A DNA stretch of 64,000 nt from positions 22,722 through 86,721 of the forward strand of contig CAYRWY010000001.1 of NCBI GenBank assembly GCA_964427955.1, given 5' to 3'. Below are positions 26,705-35,834 of the stretch, one piece after another. The stretch comes from JACRBK01 sp964427955. GTDB taxonomy: Bacteria > Chloroflexota > Anaerolineae > Aggregatilineales > Aggregatilineaceae. Within the stretch, counting starts at the first letter, position 1. Each line of letters begins with the position of its first letter. The notes beneath the pieces are model-generated. The model worked only from the letters and a program-made list of their open reading frames with translations, had not been told where the DNA came from and did no database searches. A program made the position numbers and the translations under genes.

Positions 26705-27841
26705 ATGCCCAGTATTGGTATTGACTATACCGCCGCCTACGAGCAGGGGGCCGGAATTGGGCGTTACGTGCGCGAATTGGTGCGGGCGCTGGCCGCGCAT
26801 GACTCTCAGACTCCTTACTGCCTCTTTGTCGCCGGAGCCACCCGAAAAGCTCTTCCGCCGCCGCCCGGTGCGAATTTCGCCTGGCATCCGACGCGTATCA
26901 CGCCGCTGTGGTTCGCCCGTCTCTGGCACCGCGCCCAGGTGCCGCTGCCGGTCGAGACGTTCGTCGGCGACGTCGCGCTGTTCCACGCGACCGATTTCAC
27001 GCTTCCCCCCACCCGCTCCGGGACGGTGACGCTGCTCACCGTGCACGATCTCTCGTTCGTGCGCGCGCCCGAAACGACGACGCCTGTGCTCAAGGCCTAC
27101 CTGGACAAGGTCGTCCCACGCTCCGTGCAGCGGGCCGATCACGTTCTGGCCGATTCACAGGCCACCAAAGAGGATCTGATCGAGCTGTACGGCACGCCGC
27201 CGGACAAGATTTCGGTCCTGCTGGGCGGTGTGAATCCGGAATTCGTCCCGACCCTGGACGCGGACGCTCGCCGGGCGGTGCGCCAGCGTTATAACCTCCC
27301 AGACAACCCCTACGTCTTTTCGGTCGGCACGGTACAGCCCCGTAAGAATTATGCCCGGCTGGTAGAAGCTTTCGCGGCCCTGGGACCGGAAATGGCCGAT
27401 GTCCATCTGGTCATTGCGGGCGGGCGCGGCTGGCTGGAAGGACCGATCTACCAGGCGGTCAAAGATCATCGTCTGACGGATCGCGTGCATTTTATCGGCT
27501 TTGCACGTGATGAGGATCTGCCTGCGCTGTATTCGGAGGCGGTGTGTCTGGCCTACCCTTCCCTGTACGAGGGCATCGGCTTCCCCATCCTCGAAGCGAT
27601 GGCTTGCGGGATTCCGGTGGTTACGTCTAATATCTCATCAATGCCCGAAGTGGCTGGCGAGGCCGCGCTGCTGGTCGATCCGTACAATGTCGAAATCCTG
27701 TCATCGGCCCTGTGGCGGGTGCTGAACAACGAGTCGCTGCGGGCGGAATTGATCCGGCGTGGCTTCCAGCAGGCCGCCCAGTTCACCTGGGAGCACGCTG
27801 CGCGGCAGCTCAGGGCTATTTATCAGCAGCTTTTGTCGTGA
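26705..27841 (+). CDS. GT4-family glycosyltransferase (GT-B fold)
   Basis: A 378-residue cytosolic glycosyltransferase. The N-terminal acceptor loop is G-I-G-R-Y-V. The linker strand S-V-G-T-V-Q-P-R-K-N is typical of the GT4 family. The donor-binding E-x7-E motif is Y-E-G-I-G-F-P-I-L-E. Such enzymes transfer a hexose, often mannose, from a nucleotide sugar with retention of configuration. It starts 10 bp after the receiver gene and is the last clear member of the glycan run. Donor and acceptor are unknown. Confidence 0.88.
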   Translation: MPSIGIDYTAAYEQGAGIGRYVRELVRALAAHDSQTPYCLFVAGATRKALPPPPGANFAWHPTRITPLWFARLWHRAQVPLPVETFVGDVALFHATDFTLPPTRSGTVTLLTVHDLSFVRAPETTTPVLKAYLDKVVPRSVQRADHVLADSQATKEDLIELYGTPPDKISVLLGGVNPEFVPTLDADARRAVRQRYNLPDNPYVFSVGTVQPRKNYARLVEAFAALGPEMADVHLVIAGGRGWLEGPIYQAVKDHRLTDRVHFIGFARDEDLPALYSEAVCLAYPSLYEGIGFPILEAMACGIPVVTSNISSMPEVAGEAALLVDPYNVEILSSALWRVLNNESLRAELIRRGFQQAAQFTWEHAARQLRAIYQQLLS

Positions 27842-27858
27842 TACCCAGGGGGTGATGC

Positions 27859-28248
27859 ATGGCACCAAAACCACCGGCTGATCCGAACAAGCCTGTGTTC
27901 ATTTTCGACACGCATGGCGACTGGCAGGCGACGAAAATTGGCGACTATGTCTACTCGTCGCGCGGGGAATATATCGGCTTTATCGTCAATGGCACCGAAG
28001 TCTATAAGAGCGACGGCGAGTGGGTCGGCGGCCTGAGCAAGGATGGGCGCATTCTCCGCAAGCGCAGCGAACGCCGCCGCGAGCTGTATCCCAATCCGCC
28101 CGCCAAACCTCCCAAGCCGGAGAAAATGCCGGGCCGCGCGCCGCTGCCGCCCATGATGGCTGAACTGAATTACAGCATTATCGACGTCCTGGAAGAAGAT
28201 CCGGAGATCTTCAAGCGCATTTCCGATCTGCGCCCGGATATGGATTGA
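27859..28248 (+). CDS. Hypothetical protein with internal G/W-G repeats
   Basis: A 129-residue soluble protein. The N-terminal ~75 residues contain four short strand-turn units of the type G-D-W, G-D-Y-V-Y, G-E-Y-I-G, G-E-W-V-G, each probably a beta hairpin. A Pro/Lys-rich linker and a helical C-terminus (about residues 95-129) follow. Similar small repeat proteins occur in Chloroflexota and cyanobacteria without assigned function, as far as I know. The ribosome binding site GGGGGTGA is well placed before ATG 27859. Confidence 0.65.
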   Translation: MAPKPPADPNKPVFIFDTHGDWQATKIGDYVYSSRGEYIGFIVNGTEVYKSDGEWVGGLSKDGRILRKRSERRRELYPNPPAKPPKPEKMPGRAPLPPMMAELNYSIIDVLEEDPEIFKRISDLRPDMD

Positions 28249-28250
28249 GC

Positions 28251-28763
28251 ATGGCCGATCAAGCCTCGCAGTCGAAGTGTGTAGCCGAGTCACGCGTCAC
28301 ACTTAGCATGATGATGAATCCCGAACACGCCAACGCTCAGGGCAATGTGCATGGCGGGGTGATCATGAAACTGGTGGACGAGGCGGGCGGTTTTGCGGCG
28401 ATGCGCCATTCTCATTCGCCGATCGTCACGGTGGCGATTGACTCGATGACGTTCGAAGAGCCGATCTACGTCGGCAATATCGTCACGCTGACCGCCGAAC
28501 TGACGTACACCGGGCGCACGTCGATGGAAGTGCGCGTTTCCGTGATTGCCGAAAATCCTCTCACCGGCGTCCAGATTCATACCAATCTCGCCTATCTCGT
28601 CTTTGTCGCGCTGGACAGCGAGGGCCGGCCCCATCCGGTTCCGCCGTTGTGCGCCGAAACGCCGGAGGAGCAGCTTCGTTTTCAGCAGGCCCAGGAGCGG
28701 CAGGCTGAACGCAAAAAGCGCCATCAACGCGAGCAAGCCGCCCGCGGAGGGTCCGCGCCATGA
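28251..28763 (+). CDS. Hotdog-fold acyl-CoA thioesterase (YciA/BFIT-like)
   Basis: A 170-residue hotdog thioesterase. The motif N-P-E-H-A-N-A-Q-G-N-V-H-G-G is followed by the helix K-L-V-D-E-A-G-G, carrying the conserved Asp of acyl-CoA hydrolases, and by V-T-V-A-I-D-S-M-T-F. The C-terminal ~35 residues are a charged, probably coiled extension. It would hydrolyse acyl-CoA esters in the cytosol. ATG 28251 lies 2 nt beyond the previous stop codon, and its own stop overlaps the next start (ATGA), so translational coupling is likely. Confidence 0.82.
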   Translation: MADQASQSKCVAESRVTLSMMMNPEHANAQGNVHGGVIMKLVDEAGGFAAMRHSHSPIVTVAIDSMTFEEPIYVGNIVTLTAELTYTGRTSMEVRVSVIAENPLTGVQIHTNLAYLVFVALDSEGRPHPVPPLCAETPEEQLRFQQAQERQAERKKRHQREQAARGGSAP

Positions 28764-29947
28764 CCGATGTGCTGCCCGATCTGAGCGGCGGGGCGCAGCG
28801 GTCGCGGCTGCTGTCCATGTTGAGCGATTCGGGGGCGCGCCGGGTGCTGCGGGCGGCGGCGCCTGACCTGGGCCTGGCCGAGCATCTTCCGTTCCCCTTT
28901 CTGGCGATGGTCGGGCAGCTCGAAATGCGCACGGCGCTGCTGCTGTCGGTGATCAACCCGGCGGTGGGCGGCGTGCTGCTGATCGGGCCGCGCGGCACAG
29001 GCAAGACGACCTGTGTCCGCAGCCTGACCGATCTGCTGCCCTATGTTGAAGTGAGCACCTGTCCCGAAGGCTGTCTGCCCTCGGATCTGGACGACGCGGA
29101 GAATCCCGATCTCTGCGACGAATGCCGCCGCAAGCAGGCAGCCGGCGAGCCGATCAGCCGCCTGGACGCGGTGAAACTGGTGGAACTGCCGCTCAATGCC
29201 CGGCTGGAAGATGTCGTCGGCGGGATCAACGAGCGGATCGCCATCCAACAGAATCGCGTCCGGCTGGAATTGGGCATCCTGGCGCGCGCCGATCAAAACC
29301 TCCTCTACATCGACGAAGTGAATCTGCTGGACGACATGATCGTGGATGCCATCCTCGACGCCGCGGCGCAGGGCAGCTACACCGTCCGGCGCGGCGCGAT
29401 GTCCGGGACTTATCGCTCACGATTTGTCCTGATCGGCTCCATGAATCCCGAAGAGGGGCGGCTGCGCCCGCAGATCATGGACCGGTTCGGGCTGCGCGTG
29501 CCGGTCCAGGGATTGGTTGATCGGGGTGAGCGGTTCGAGGTCTACCAGCGGGTACGCCGTTATCAGGCCAACCGGCGTAAATTCTTGCTGGAATGGGCGA
29601 CGCTCACCGCCGAAGCGCGTGAGGAGATCATCCTGGCCCGCGAACTGCTCAAGGAAACGTCCTTGAGCGATGCGGCGGTCGAAATCGGGTTGACTCTGAT
29701 CCAGCAGTTGGGGATCGATTCCCACCGGGCTGAATACGCCATGTTCGAGGCCGCGCGTGCTCATGCCGCCGCCGATGGGCGCGACGTCGCCGGAGTGCGC
29801 GACGTGCGGGCGGTCGCTCCGATGGCCCTGCGCCAGCGCCGCAGCCAGTTCATGGTGGATTTCTTCGGGCGGCAGGTGGAAGAAGACGCGGCGATCCGCG
29901 ATCAGTTCGATCAACTGGCGGGGGAATTAGGGGCGGGCGAGGAGTAA
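28760..29947 (+). CDS. Magnesium-chelatase subunit I-like AAA+ ATPase
   Basis: A 395-residue AAA+ protein of the ChlI/BchI family. Walker A is G-P-R-G-T-G-K-T-T, followed by a Cys-containing loop (C-P-E-G-C and C-D-E-C). Walker B is L-L-Y-I-D-E-V-N-L-L-D-D, and sensor 1 is I-G-S-M-N-P-E-E-G-R-L-R-P-Q. In phototrophs the subunit drives magnesium insertion into protoporphyrin. Here no ChlD, ChlH or other pigment gene is near, so a general motor role (MoxR-like chaperone, or partner of a VWA protein elsewhere) is more likely. It is coupled to the thioesterase by a 4-bp overlap and followed by a membrane protein gene 3 bp later. Confidence 0.82.
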   Translation: MTDVLPDLSGGAQRSRLLSMLSDSGARRVLRAAAPDLGLAEHLPFPFLAMVGQLEMRTALLLSVINPAVGGVLLIGPRGTGKTTCVRSLTDLLPYVEVSTCPEGCLPSDLDDAENPDLCDECRRKQAAGEPISRLDAVKLVELPLNARLEDVVGGINERIAIQQNRVRLELGILARADQNLLYIDEVNLLDDMIVDAILDAAAQGSYTVRRGAMSGTYRSRFVLIGSMNPEEGRLRPQIMDRFGLRVPVQGLVDRGERFEVYQRVRRYQANRRKFLLEWATLTAEAREEIILARELLKETSLSDAAVEIGLTLIQQLGIDSHRAEYAMFEAARAHAAADGRDVAGVRDVRAVAPMALRQRRSQFMVDFFGRQVEEDAAIRDQFDQLAGELGAGEE

Positions 29948-29950
29948 GGA

Positions 29951-30586
29951 ATGATGGCGGCACGGCGTGCAGGAATAGTCCTGGCCGGGGTGATCCTGGC
30001 CTTCCTCTGTTATCAACTGCCCTGGTTCACACATTCGACGGCGGGCTTCACCATGAACGGCTTCGACCTGGCCGAATGGTCGAGCCTGCACCCGGCGGTA
30101 CGCAGCACCTCGCTGCTGACCAGTTTTCTGCTGCGGGCGCCGCTGCTGGCGGTGATCGCGGCCCTGGCGCTGGTTGCCAACCGCCTATCCGATCCGCGGA
30201 TACGCTGGGTCCTGCGCGCGCTGGCGGTGCTGATCGCGCTGCGCTTCGTCCCTCCGGTAGATTTTTTCAGGACGGCCCGTGCCGATCCCAATTACCGCCA
30301 GATGGCGCTGCTCGTCGTTTTGAGCGGGGCGGCGCTGCTGGGCGCGCTGCTGCTCTACCGGGTGCCGGGCCGCTGGCAGATGGTCCTGGTAGCTGCGCTG
30401 CTGTTGGCGGGGACGGGCGCCGGGTGGTGGGGACTGTCGCGCACTAAACTGCTGCTCGACAACTTCGAGATCGCGGTGAAGGTCGGTCCGGGCTTTGTCG
30501 GGTATGCGGCCCTGGCGGTGGGGATGGCGGTCGGGGCCGGGATCGGGTGGCTCAAAGAGAAACAAAAAGGGCGGTTGACACGCTAA
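29951..30586 (+). CDS. Integral membrane protein of unknown function
   Basis: A 211-residue protein with about five or six hydrophobic segments (an N-terminal one at about 7-25, others near 58-80, 87-100, 118-135, 142-160 and 180-198) and a short basic C-terminus. The ribosome binding site GGAGTAAGGA lies right before the ATG. It starts 3 bp after the AAA+ gene, so the two are almost certainly cotranscribed. No family is recognised. Confidence 0.65.
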   Translation: MMAARRAGIVLAGVILAFLCYQLPWFTHSTAGFTMNGFDLAEWSSLHPAVRSTSLLTSFLLRAPLLAVIAALALVANRLSDPRIRWVLRALAVLIALRFVPPVDFFRTARADPNYRQMALLVVLSGAALLGALLLYRVPGRWQMVLVAALLLAGTGAGWWGLSRTKLLLDNFEIAVKVGPGFVGYAALAVGMAVGAGIGWLKEKQKGRLTR

Positions 30587-30606
30587 GACCGGCCAATCGC
30601 CTTTTT
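30564..30606 (+). terminator. Intrinsic terminator overlapping the 3' end of the membrane protein gene
   Basis: An imperfect stem pairs AAAAAGGGCGGTTG (30564-30577) with CAATCGCCTTTTT (30594-30606), with one bulge and one G-U pair. A-run and T-run ends make it usable in both directions, so it may also end the convergent acpP transcript. Confidence 0.6.
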
Positions 30607-30631
30607 GCTTGGTTATGCGCTCGAAAGCCGC

Positions 30632-30868
30632 CTAGATCATATTCTCATCGATGTACTTGATAGCGTCGCCGACGGACTTGATCTTCTGGGCTTCCTCGTC
30701 CGAGATTTCGCCGTTGAATTCGTCCTCAAACGCCATGATCAATTCCACCAGATCGAGCGAATCGGCTTCCAGATCTTCACGGAATGTGGCTTCGGGCTTG
30801 ACCTTGGCGCGGTCCACGCCCAGCAGCTCAACAATGATGTCCGTCACGCGATCTTGAGTTGATGCCAT
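30632..30868 (-). CDS. acpP: Acyl carrier protein
   Basis: A 78-residue acidic helical protein. The phosphopantetheine site is E-A-D-S-L-D-L-V-E, with the modified serine near residue 37, followed by the helix II/III block [10 protein letters not shown]. It carries growing acyl chains in type II fatty acid synthesis. A strong ribosome binding site (GGAGGAAA) precedes the ATG at 30868. It stands alone here, without fab genes, and is divergent from the isoprenoid gene fni. Confidence 0.95.
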   Translation of the reverse strand: MASTQDRVTDIIVELLGVDRAKVKPEATFREDLEADSLDLVELIMAFEDEFNGEISDEEAQKIKSVGDAIKYIDENMI

Positions 30869-30940
30869 TGTAAATTTCCTCCGATTGTATGTGGCTTGTA
30901 GTTATTGGGGCAGGGCGTCAGTGTTTTTTTCTGACCGACT

Positions 30941-30987
30941 ATTGTACCCCAGCAATTCTACGCCGAACAAGTAACTTTTGCTATACT
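30941..30987. promoter_or_regulatory. Divergent promoters of acpP (minus) and fni (plus)
   Basis: Minus strand: TTGTTC (complement of 30965-30970) and TACAAT (complement of 30941-30946) are spaced by 18 bp and point to acpP. Plus strand: an extended -10, TGC-TATACT (TATACT at 30982-30987), has no good -35 and points to fni. The two promoters are nearly back to back in the spacer 30869-31061. Confidence 0.45.
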
Positions 30988-31061
30988 TCGTTCGAACGCC
31001 AAAGTGTACACGGTCCGGCGCGTGCTGTCCAGCAATCTGCCACACTAAGGAACACTTCCTC

Positions 31062-32105
31062 ATGGCAAAAGTTACGGATACGAACCTTACAGAACGTCGC
31101 AAAGACGAACATATTCGCATCAATCTGGAAGAGCAAGTTCAGTTTCCGCACCTGACCTCCGGCCTGGAACGCTACCGCTTTCTGCACCAGGCCCTCCCCG
31201 AACTCGATCTGGCGGACGTGAACACGCACACGACCTTCCTGGGCAGGTCGCTCGACAGCCCGCTGCTGATCTCGTCGATGACTGGCGGGACCGAGCGCGC
31301 CCAGAATATCAACCGGGTGCTCGCCGAAGCCGCTCAGGAAGCCCGGATCGCGATGGGCCTGGGTTCGATGCGGGCGGCGATTGAAGATGTCACGCTGGCA
31401 GATACCTACCAGGTGCGCGCCATCGCCCCGGATATTCTGCTGCTGGCGAACCTGGGCGCGGTGCAGCTCAACTACGGCTACGGGCTGGACCAGTGCCGCC
31501 GCGCAGTCGAACTGGTGAGCGCCGACGCCCTGATTTTGCATTTCAATGCGCTCCAGGAAGCCGTCCAGCCCGAAGGCGATGGCAATTTCGCGGGCCTGCT
31601 GAAAAAGGTCGAGATAGTCTGCCGCCAGTTGGAGGTCCCGGTGATCGCCAAGGAAGTGGGCTGGGGCTTCTCGCCGCAGGCCGCGCGCCAACTGGTCGAG
31701 GCGGGTGTGGCCGCCATCGACATCGCCGGTTCCGGGGGAACCTCGTGGAGTGAGGTGGAGTATCATCGTGCCCCGACGGCCCGCCATGCCCATGTGGCAC
31801 GGGCCTTTGCCGACTGGGGCATTCCGACCGCCGACAGCATTCGCTACGTGCGCGAAGTCGCCCCGACACTGCCGCTCATTGCCAGCGGTGGCCTGCGCGA
31901 CGGGATCGACATTGCCAAATGTCTGGCGCTGGGGGCCGATCTGGGCGGCGTGGCCGGTCCGTTCCTCAAAGCCGCCGCCGAATCGCTGGATGCCGTGCGG
32001 CAGGTTATCTGGGAACTGGTCGCCCAGCTTCGTGTCGCCATGTTCGTTAGCGGCGCGGCTGATATTGCCGCCCTCCAGCAAACGCCGCTGTACCCGGTGA
32101 TCTGA
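31062..32105 (+). CDS. fni: Type 2 isopentenyl-diphosphate delta-isomerase
   Basis: A 347-residue FMN-dependent IDI-2. It interconverts isopentenyl and dimethylallyl diphosphate, the entry point to isoprenoids. Visible motifs are R-K-D-E-H-I near the N-terminus, S-S-M-T-G-G-T, M-G-L-G-S-M-R, the substrate histidine in [21 protein letters not shown], and the FMN phosphate loop G-S-G-G-T-S-W. The start is ATG 31062, placed just before the conserved K-D-E-H region and preceded by TAAGGA; the longer frame to 30978 overlaps the promoter. It is a stand-alone gene divergent from acpP. Confidence 0.93.
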   Translation: MAKVTDTNLTERRKDEHIRINLEEQVQFPHLTSGLERYRFLHQALPELDLADVNTHTTFLGRSLDSPLLISSMTGGTERAQNINRVLAEAAQEARIAMGLGSMRAAIEDVTLADTYQVRAIAPDILLLANLGAVQLNYGYGLDQCRRAVELVSADALILHFNALQEAVQPEGDGNFAGLLKKVEIVCRQLEVPVIAKEVGWGFSPQAARQLVEAGVAAIDIAGSGGTSWSEVEYHRAPTARHAHVARAFADWGIPTADSIRYVREVAPTLPLIASGGLRDGIDIAKCLALGADLGGVAGPFLKAAAESLDAVRQVIWELVAQLRVAMFVSGAADIAALQQTPLYPVI

Positions 32106-32573
32106 TCAAGGTCGGAGCGCGGCGATCTGTTGTTCGGCGTCGTGCAGCGCGTCTCCGGCGGCGCGGGCCGCCAGCCGTCCCTGGTCGATCACGTCCGGGG
32201 ACGGATTGGCGCGGGGCTTGAGACATTCGGCTTTCCACAGGTCCACCGCCTGGTTGAGACTGATGGCCGCGCGGTGCAGCAGGTCTGCCAGCGGTTGCAA
32301 CCGGTCGTCGTCTCCGGCGCTGATCGTGGCCGGATTGACCACCTCCGGGTAGTCCCCGCACTGGGCCTGCTGGCCCGTGGCCAGGGCTTCCCAAACCTGG
32401 CCGATGGCCTGCTGGGCTTCGACCAGCGCCGTATACTGCTGTTGGAGATCGGGCAGCAGCGCCGGTGTTCCGGGCGGGGTGGTGGTGGGCGACGGTTTCT
32501 TGTCGTCCGCACTGCCGCAGGCGGCTAATCCGGCGACCAGGAGGGTCAGCACGACACAGTGTAGGATGCGCAT
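32106..32573 (-). CDS. Small lipoprotein of unknown function
   Basis: A 155-residue protein with an N-terminal signal and lipobox L-A-A-C (Cys near residue 19). A Thr/Pro-rich linker and a helical domain with two more cysteines (Q-C-G-D and E-C-L-K) follow. It would be anchored to the outer face of the membrane. No family is recognised. It begins 9 bp after the hemW stop codon on the same strand, so it is likely the second gene of a two-gene unit. Its stop codon is directly adjacent to the convergent fni stop. Confidence 0.65.
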   Translation of the reverse strand: MRILHCVVLTLLVAGLAACGSADDKKPSPTTTPPGTPALLPDLQQQYTALVEAQQAIGQVWEALATGQQAQCGDYPEVVNPATISAGDDDRLQPLADLLHRAAISLNQAVDLWKAECLKPRANPSPDVIDQGRLAARAAGDALHDAEQQIAALRP

Positions 32574-32582
32574 ATTTGGCCT

Positions 32583-33797
32583 CTAAACGAATTCCCTGAA
32601 GACGTAATTGCCCAACAACCGCCCGCGCGAGGTGAGTCGGACGCGGCGGTCCGTGTCGATTTGCAGCAGTCCGGTTTGGATCAGCCGGTCCAATTCGTCC
32701 CCGTAGACGTCCCACAATTCCCGGTCAAAGCGCGCTTTGAACGCATCGAGCGCCACTCCCTCCTGGACCAGGCGCAGGCCCAGGATCATCGTCTCGGCCA
32801 TCACGTCGTCGAGCGTGAGCGTACAGACGTCGTCCGCCGCCGCCGTCAGCGGAAAAGCCAGCGGCGCGGCCTGGGAGCCGAGGCGCGCGATGTAATCATG
32901 AGGGCGCAGCACGTTGGCGTAGCGGGTCCAGGCGGCTCCGCCGTGCGCTCCGGCCCCCAGCCCCAGGTAGGGCAGGTTACGCCATACGTGTACGTTGTGG
33001 CGGCAGGCGAAGCCTGGTCGGGTCCAATTGCTGATCTCGTACTGCTCGTATCCATCCGCGGCCAGCCGGTCGGAAGCCCATTCATACATGTCGGCGGCCA
33101 GGTCGGGGTCGGGATAGCTGACTTTTCCCTCTTCCACCCACTGCTGCATGGGCGTAGCGTCCTCGATGCTCAGGCTGTACAATGAGAGGTGGGTTGGGGC
33201 CAGATTGATGGCCATCTCCAGATTATGCTGCCACTGGCTCAAGGTTTGACGTGGAATCCCGTAAATCAAGTCCAGGTTGATATTGTCAAAACCGGCAGCG
33301 CGCGCCATTTCGACGCTGGCCCGAACGTCGTCTGGAGAATGCCGCCGCGCGAACAACCGCAGTTCGTCGGGCTGCGCGGACTGCATTCCCAGGCTCAGGC
33401 GGTTGACGCCCGCCTGCCGAAGTCGGGCCAGGTGATCGGGAGATACCGTCCCGGGGTTCGCTTCCAGCGAGATTTCGGCGTCAGGGGCGAGGTCGAAATG
33501 CTCCGCGCAGGCGCGCACCAGGGTGCCGATCCGGTCCGGCGGCACTAAACTGGGTGTTCCTCCGCCAAAATAGATGGTGTGGACCGCGTGGCGTACCGGA
33601 CTCTCCACCCACCGGATCTCACGCTCCAGGGCGTCCAGGTAGGATGGCATCAGGTCGGTCAGCCCGGCATAGGTGTTGAATGCGCAGTAGCTGCACCGCG
33701 TCCGGCAGAACGGGATATGCAGGTAGAGCGCCAGGGCGTCGGTGGGGAGATGTTCGGATGTTGTAAGGACTTGGGCGGTGTTGGATGTATCAATCAT
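32583..33797 (-). CDS. hemW: Radical SAM protein HemW (coproporphyrinogen oxidase-like heme chaperone)
   Basis: About 404 residues. The radical-SAM cluster motif is C-R-T-R-C-S-Y-C (CxxxCxxC) after Y-L-H-I-P-F. The SAM-binding glycines are in G-G-G-T-P-S-L, followed by E-A-N-P-G-T and S-L-G-M-Q-S. HemW homologues bind heme and deliver it to respiratory proteins, and lack the extra cysteine of true HemN. ATG 33797 is preferred, with a GGA site 6 nt upstream; GTG 33812 would add five residues. The cytosolic location is inferred from the lack of a signal. Confidence 0.88.
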   Translation of the reverse strand: MIDTSNTAQVLTTSEHLPTDALALYLHIPFCRTRCSYCAFNTYAGLTDLMPSYLDALEREIRWVESPVRHAVHTIYFGGGTPSLVPPDRIGTLVRACAEHFDLAPDAEISLEANPGTVSPDHLARLRQAGVNRLSLGMQSAQPDELRLFARRHSPDDVRASVEMARAAGFDNINLDLIYGIPRQTLSQWQHNLEMAINLAPTHLSLYSLSIEDATPMQQWVEEGKVSYPDPDLAADMYEWASDRLAADGYEQYEISNWTRPGFACRHNVHVWRNLPYLGLGAGAHGGAAWTRYANVLRPHDYIARLGSQAAPLAFPLTAAADDVCTLTLDDVMAETMILGLRLVQEGVALDAFKARFDRELWDVYGDELDRLIQTGLLQIDTDRRVRLTSRGRLLGNYVFREFV

Positions 33798-33817
33798 CCT
33801 CTGTCCATTCACGGTGA

Positions 33818-33846
33818 TTGCGGGAACCCTGTAGGATAACTATAAT
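33818..33846 (+). promoter_or_regulatory. Promoter of the kinase/phosphatase signalling operon
   Basis: TTGCGG (33818-33823) and a perfect TATAAT (33841-33846) have 17-bp spacing. They lie 62 bp before the kinase start codon, in the spacer divergent from hemW. Confidence 0.6.
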
Positions 33847-33907
33847 AACCACAAACGGATTCGCCATCCAAAGTTAACATCTACCACGGATAATAAAGGC
33901 GGCGCTC

Positions 33908-35815
33908 ATGGTCGATACGCAAAAATTCGCCGGTAATCTGCCTGATCAACCCTCGGGAGAAAACACCCTCCAACCGGGTTCTGTGCTCCAGGGCCGTTAC
34001 CGGATCACAGGGGTGATCGGGGTCGGCGGTATGGGGTCAGTGTATCAGGCCCGGGATCTGCGCTTTCCTAACGTGACCCGGTATGTGGCCGTCAAGGAAA
34101 TGCTCAATCTCTCGACCGACCAGGGAATGCGCGAGATGATGTTCAAGACTTTCGAGCGCGAGTCGGACATGTTGGCTTCCCTCAGCCACCCCGCCGTCCC
34201 CAAAATCTACGAATACTTTCCGAGCAAGACCCGCGCTTACCTCGTGATGGAATATATCAACGGGCGCGACCTGGAAGCCATCGTCAATTCCACCCTCGAT
34301 TTTTTGCCGATCGAAACCGTCTTGAAGTGGGCGCTGGACCTGTGTGACGTCCTGGGCTATCTTCACCGCCAGGACCCGGTGCCGATCATCTTCCGCGACG
34401 TGAAACCCTCGAACATCATGGTGGACCAACACGGCCAGATCCGCCTGGTGGATTTCGGGATTGCCAAGATTTTCCAGGAAGGCCAGAAAGGGACCATGAT
34501 CGGGACGGAAGGGTATTCGGCCCCGGAGCAGTATCGCGGCGAGGCCAGTCCGTCGAGTGATGTGTACGGGGTCGGCGCCACGCTGCATCACATCCTGACG
34601 CGGCACGATCCGCGCCTGGAGCCGCCCTTCACCTTTGGGGATCGCCCCATCCGGGCTGCGAATCCGGCGGTTCCGGAGGAACTCGAATCGATTGTGATGA
34701 AGGCGTTGGGTTTCAAGCCGGACGAGCGGTATCAAGACGCCGCTTTCATGAAAGAAGCCCTCGAAAAGATCACCCAACCGAATTCCATCTCGCTGCGTCT
34801 GCTCGAACCGGAACCGGCGCCGTCCGAGACTTCGCTGTGGGAGCAGGCCGGGGGCGTTCAACCGCTGTGGGTCTTCAAGTGCGAGGATGAAGTTCGTTCG
34901 TCTCCGGCGGTCTACAAAAACGTCCTCTATGTGGGGACGCATGACTACAACCTCTACGCCCTGACCGCCACCGAAGGCGCTTTCAAATGGAAGTATCCGA
35001 CTCAACAGCGCGTGGTGTCTTCTCCGGCAGTCGCTGCTCAGGAGAATCTCGTGGTGTTCGGGTCGATGGACAACCAGTTGTATGCGCTGGATATCCGCAC
35101 CGGGCAGGTGAGCTGGTCGGTGCGCACCGGGGGACCGGTTCAATCCTCGCCGAGCATTGCTCACGGCCATGTCTTTTTTGGCAGCGACGATGGACGGCTG
35201 TATGCGGTGCGGTTGTCTACCGGGCGAGTGCAGTGGACCTGGTCGGGCGGGCTGCCGATTCGATCTCGTCCGCTGGTCACCGGAGAATTCATTGTGGTCG
35301 GTCTCGAATCCGGCGAAGTGGTCGGCCTCGACCTGTCCGGCAAGATCATCTGGCGCTTCAAGGCCAAGCGCGGCGTGGCCTCGTCGCCCCTGGAACACGA
35401 GGGCCTGGTCTATTTCGGTTCGATGGACTGGCAGGTCTACGCCCTGGACATCACGCGGGGTTGGAAGGCCTGGGAGTTCCGGACGAGCAAGGCCGTGATC
35501 TCGTCGCCGAGTTATGGCGATGAAAAAATCTTCGTGGGTTCCGCCGACGGCAACCTGTATGCCATCGACGCCTCAAGCGGTCGCGAACGCTGGCGCTTTG
35601 AAACGGGAGGGCAGATCACTTCGTCGCCGGCCTATGCCGATGGGGTCGTGTATTTTGGGGGGATTGACGGGTATATCTACAGCGTCGAAGCGAAGAACGG
35701 TCAGATGCGTTGGAAATACGAGACCAAGGGAGCGGTGCCGTCTTCTCCCACCGTTCAAGAGGGCATCGTGTATATCGGTTCAATGGATCATTGTGTATAT
35801 GCGCTGAAGGCATAA
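33908..35815 (+). CDS. Ser/Thr protein kinase with C-terminal PQQ-type beta-propeller
   Basis: A 635-residue protein. Residues about 25-295 are a Hanks-type kinase: glycine loop G-V-G-G-M-G-S-V-Y, V-A-V-K-E-M, catalytic loop F-R-D-V-K-P-S-N-I (Phe for His of HRD, as in related bacterial kinases), D-F-G, and A-P-E-Q-Y. Residues about 325-635 hold seven or so PQQ/pyrrolo-quinoline-like repeats with the recurrent V-Y-F-G-S-x-D-x-x-x-Y-A-L pattern and S-S-P-A/T-V, forming an eight-bladed-type propeller. No transmembrane helix is visible between the parts, so both are cytosolic, unlike PASTA kinases. The propeller probably senses a ligand or docks partners. A PP2C gene follows 19 bp later. Confidence 0.9.
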   Translation: MVDTQKFAGNLPDQPSGENTLQPGSVLQGRYRITGVIGVGGMGSVYQARDLRFPNVTRYVAVKEMLNLSTDQGMREMMFKTFERESDMLASLSHPAVPKIYEYFPSKTRAYLVMEYINGRDLEAIVNSTLDFLPIETVLKWALDLCDVLGYLHRQDPVPIIFRDVKPSNIMVDQHGQIRLVDFGIAKIFQEGQKGTMIGTEGYSAPEQYRGEASPSSDVYGVGATLHHILTRHDPRLEPPFTFGDRPIRAANPAVPEELESIVMKALGFKPDERYQDAAFMKEALEKITQPNSISLRLLEPEPAPSETSLWEQAGGVQPLWVFKCEDEVRSSPAVYKNVLYVGTHDYNLYALTATEGAFKWKYPTQQRVVSSPAVAAQENLVVFGSMDNQLYALDIRTGQVSWSVRTGGPVQSSPSIAHGHVFFGSDDGRLYAVRLSTGRVQWTWSGGLPIRSRPLVTGEFIVVGLESGEVVGLDLSGKIIWRFKAKRGVASSPLEHEGLVYFGSMDWQVYALDITRGWKAWEFRTSKAVISSPSYGDEKIFVGSADGNLYAIDASSGRERWRFETGGQITSSPAYADGVVYFGGIDGYIYSVEAKNGQMRWKYETKGAVPSSPTVQEGIVYIGSMDHCVYALKA

Positions 35816-35834
35816 TCTGCCGGAGAACAATTCT

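Noticed and set aside
28760..29947. Magnesium chelatase for chlorophyll synthesis
   Set aside because: No other pigment gene lies in the window and the ATPase fits a general AAA+ role; the chelatase function is not claimed.
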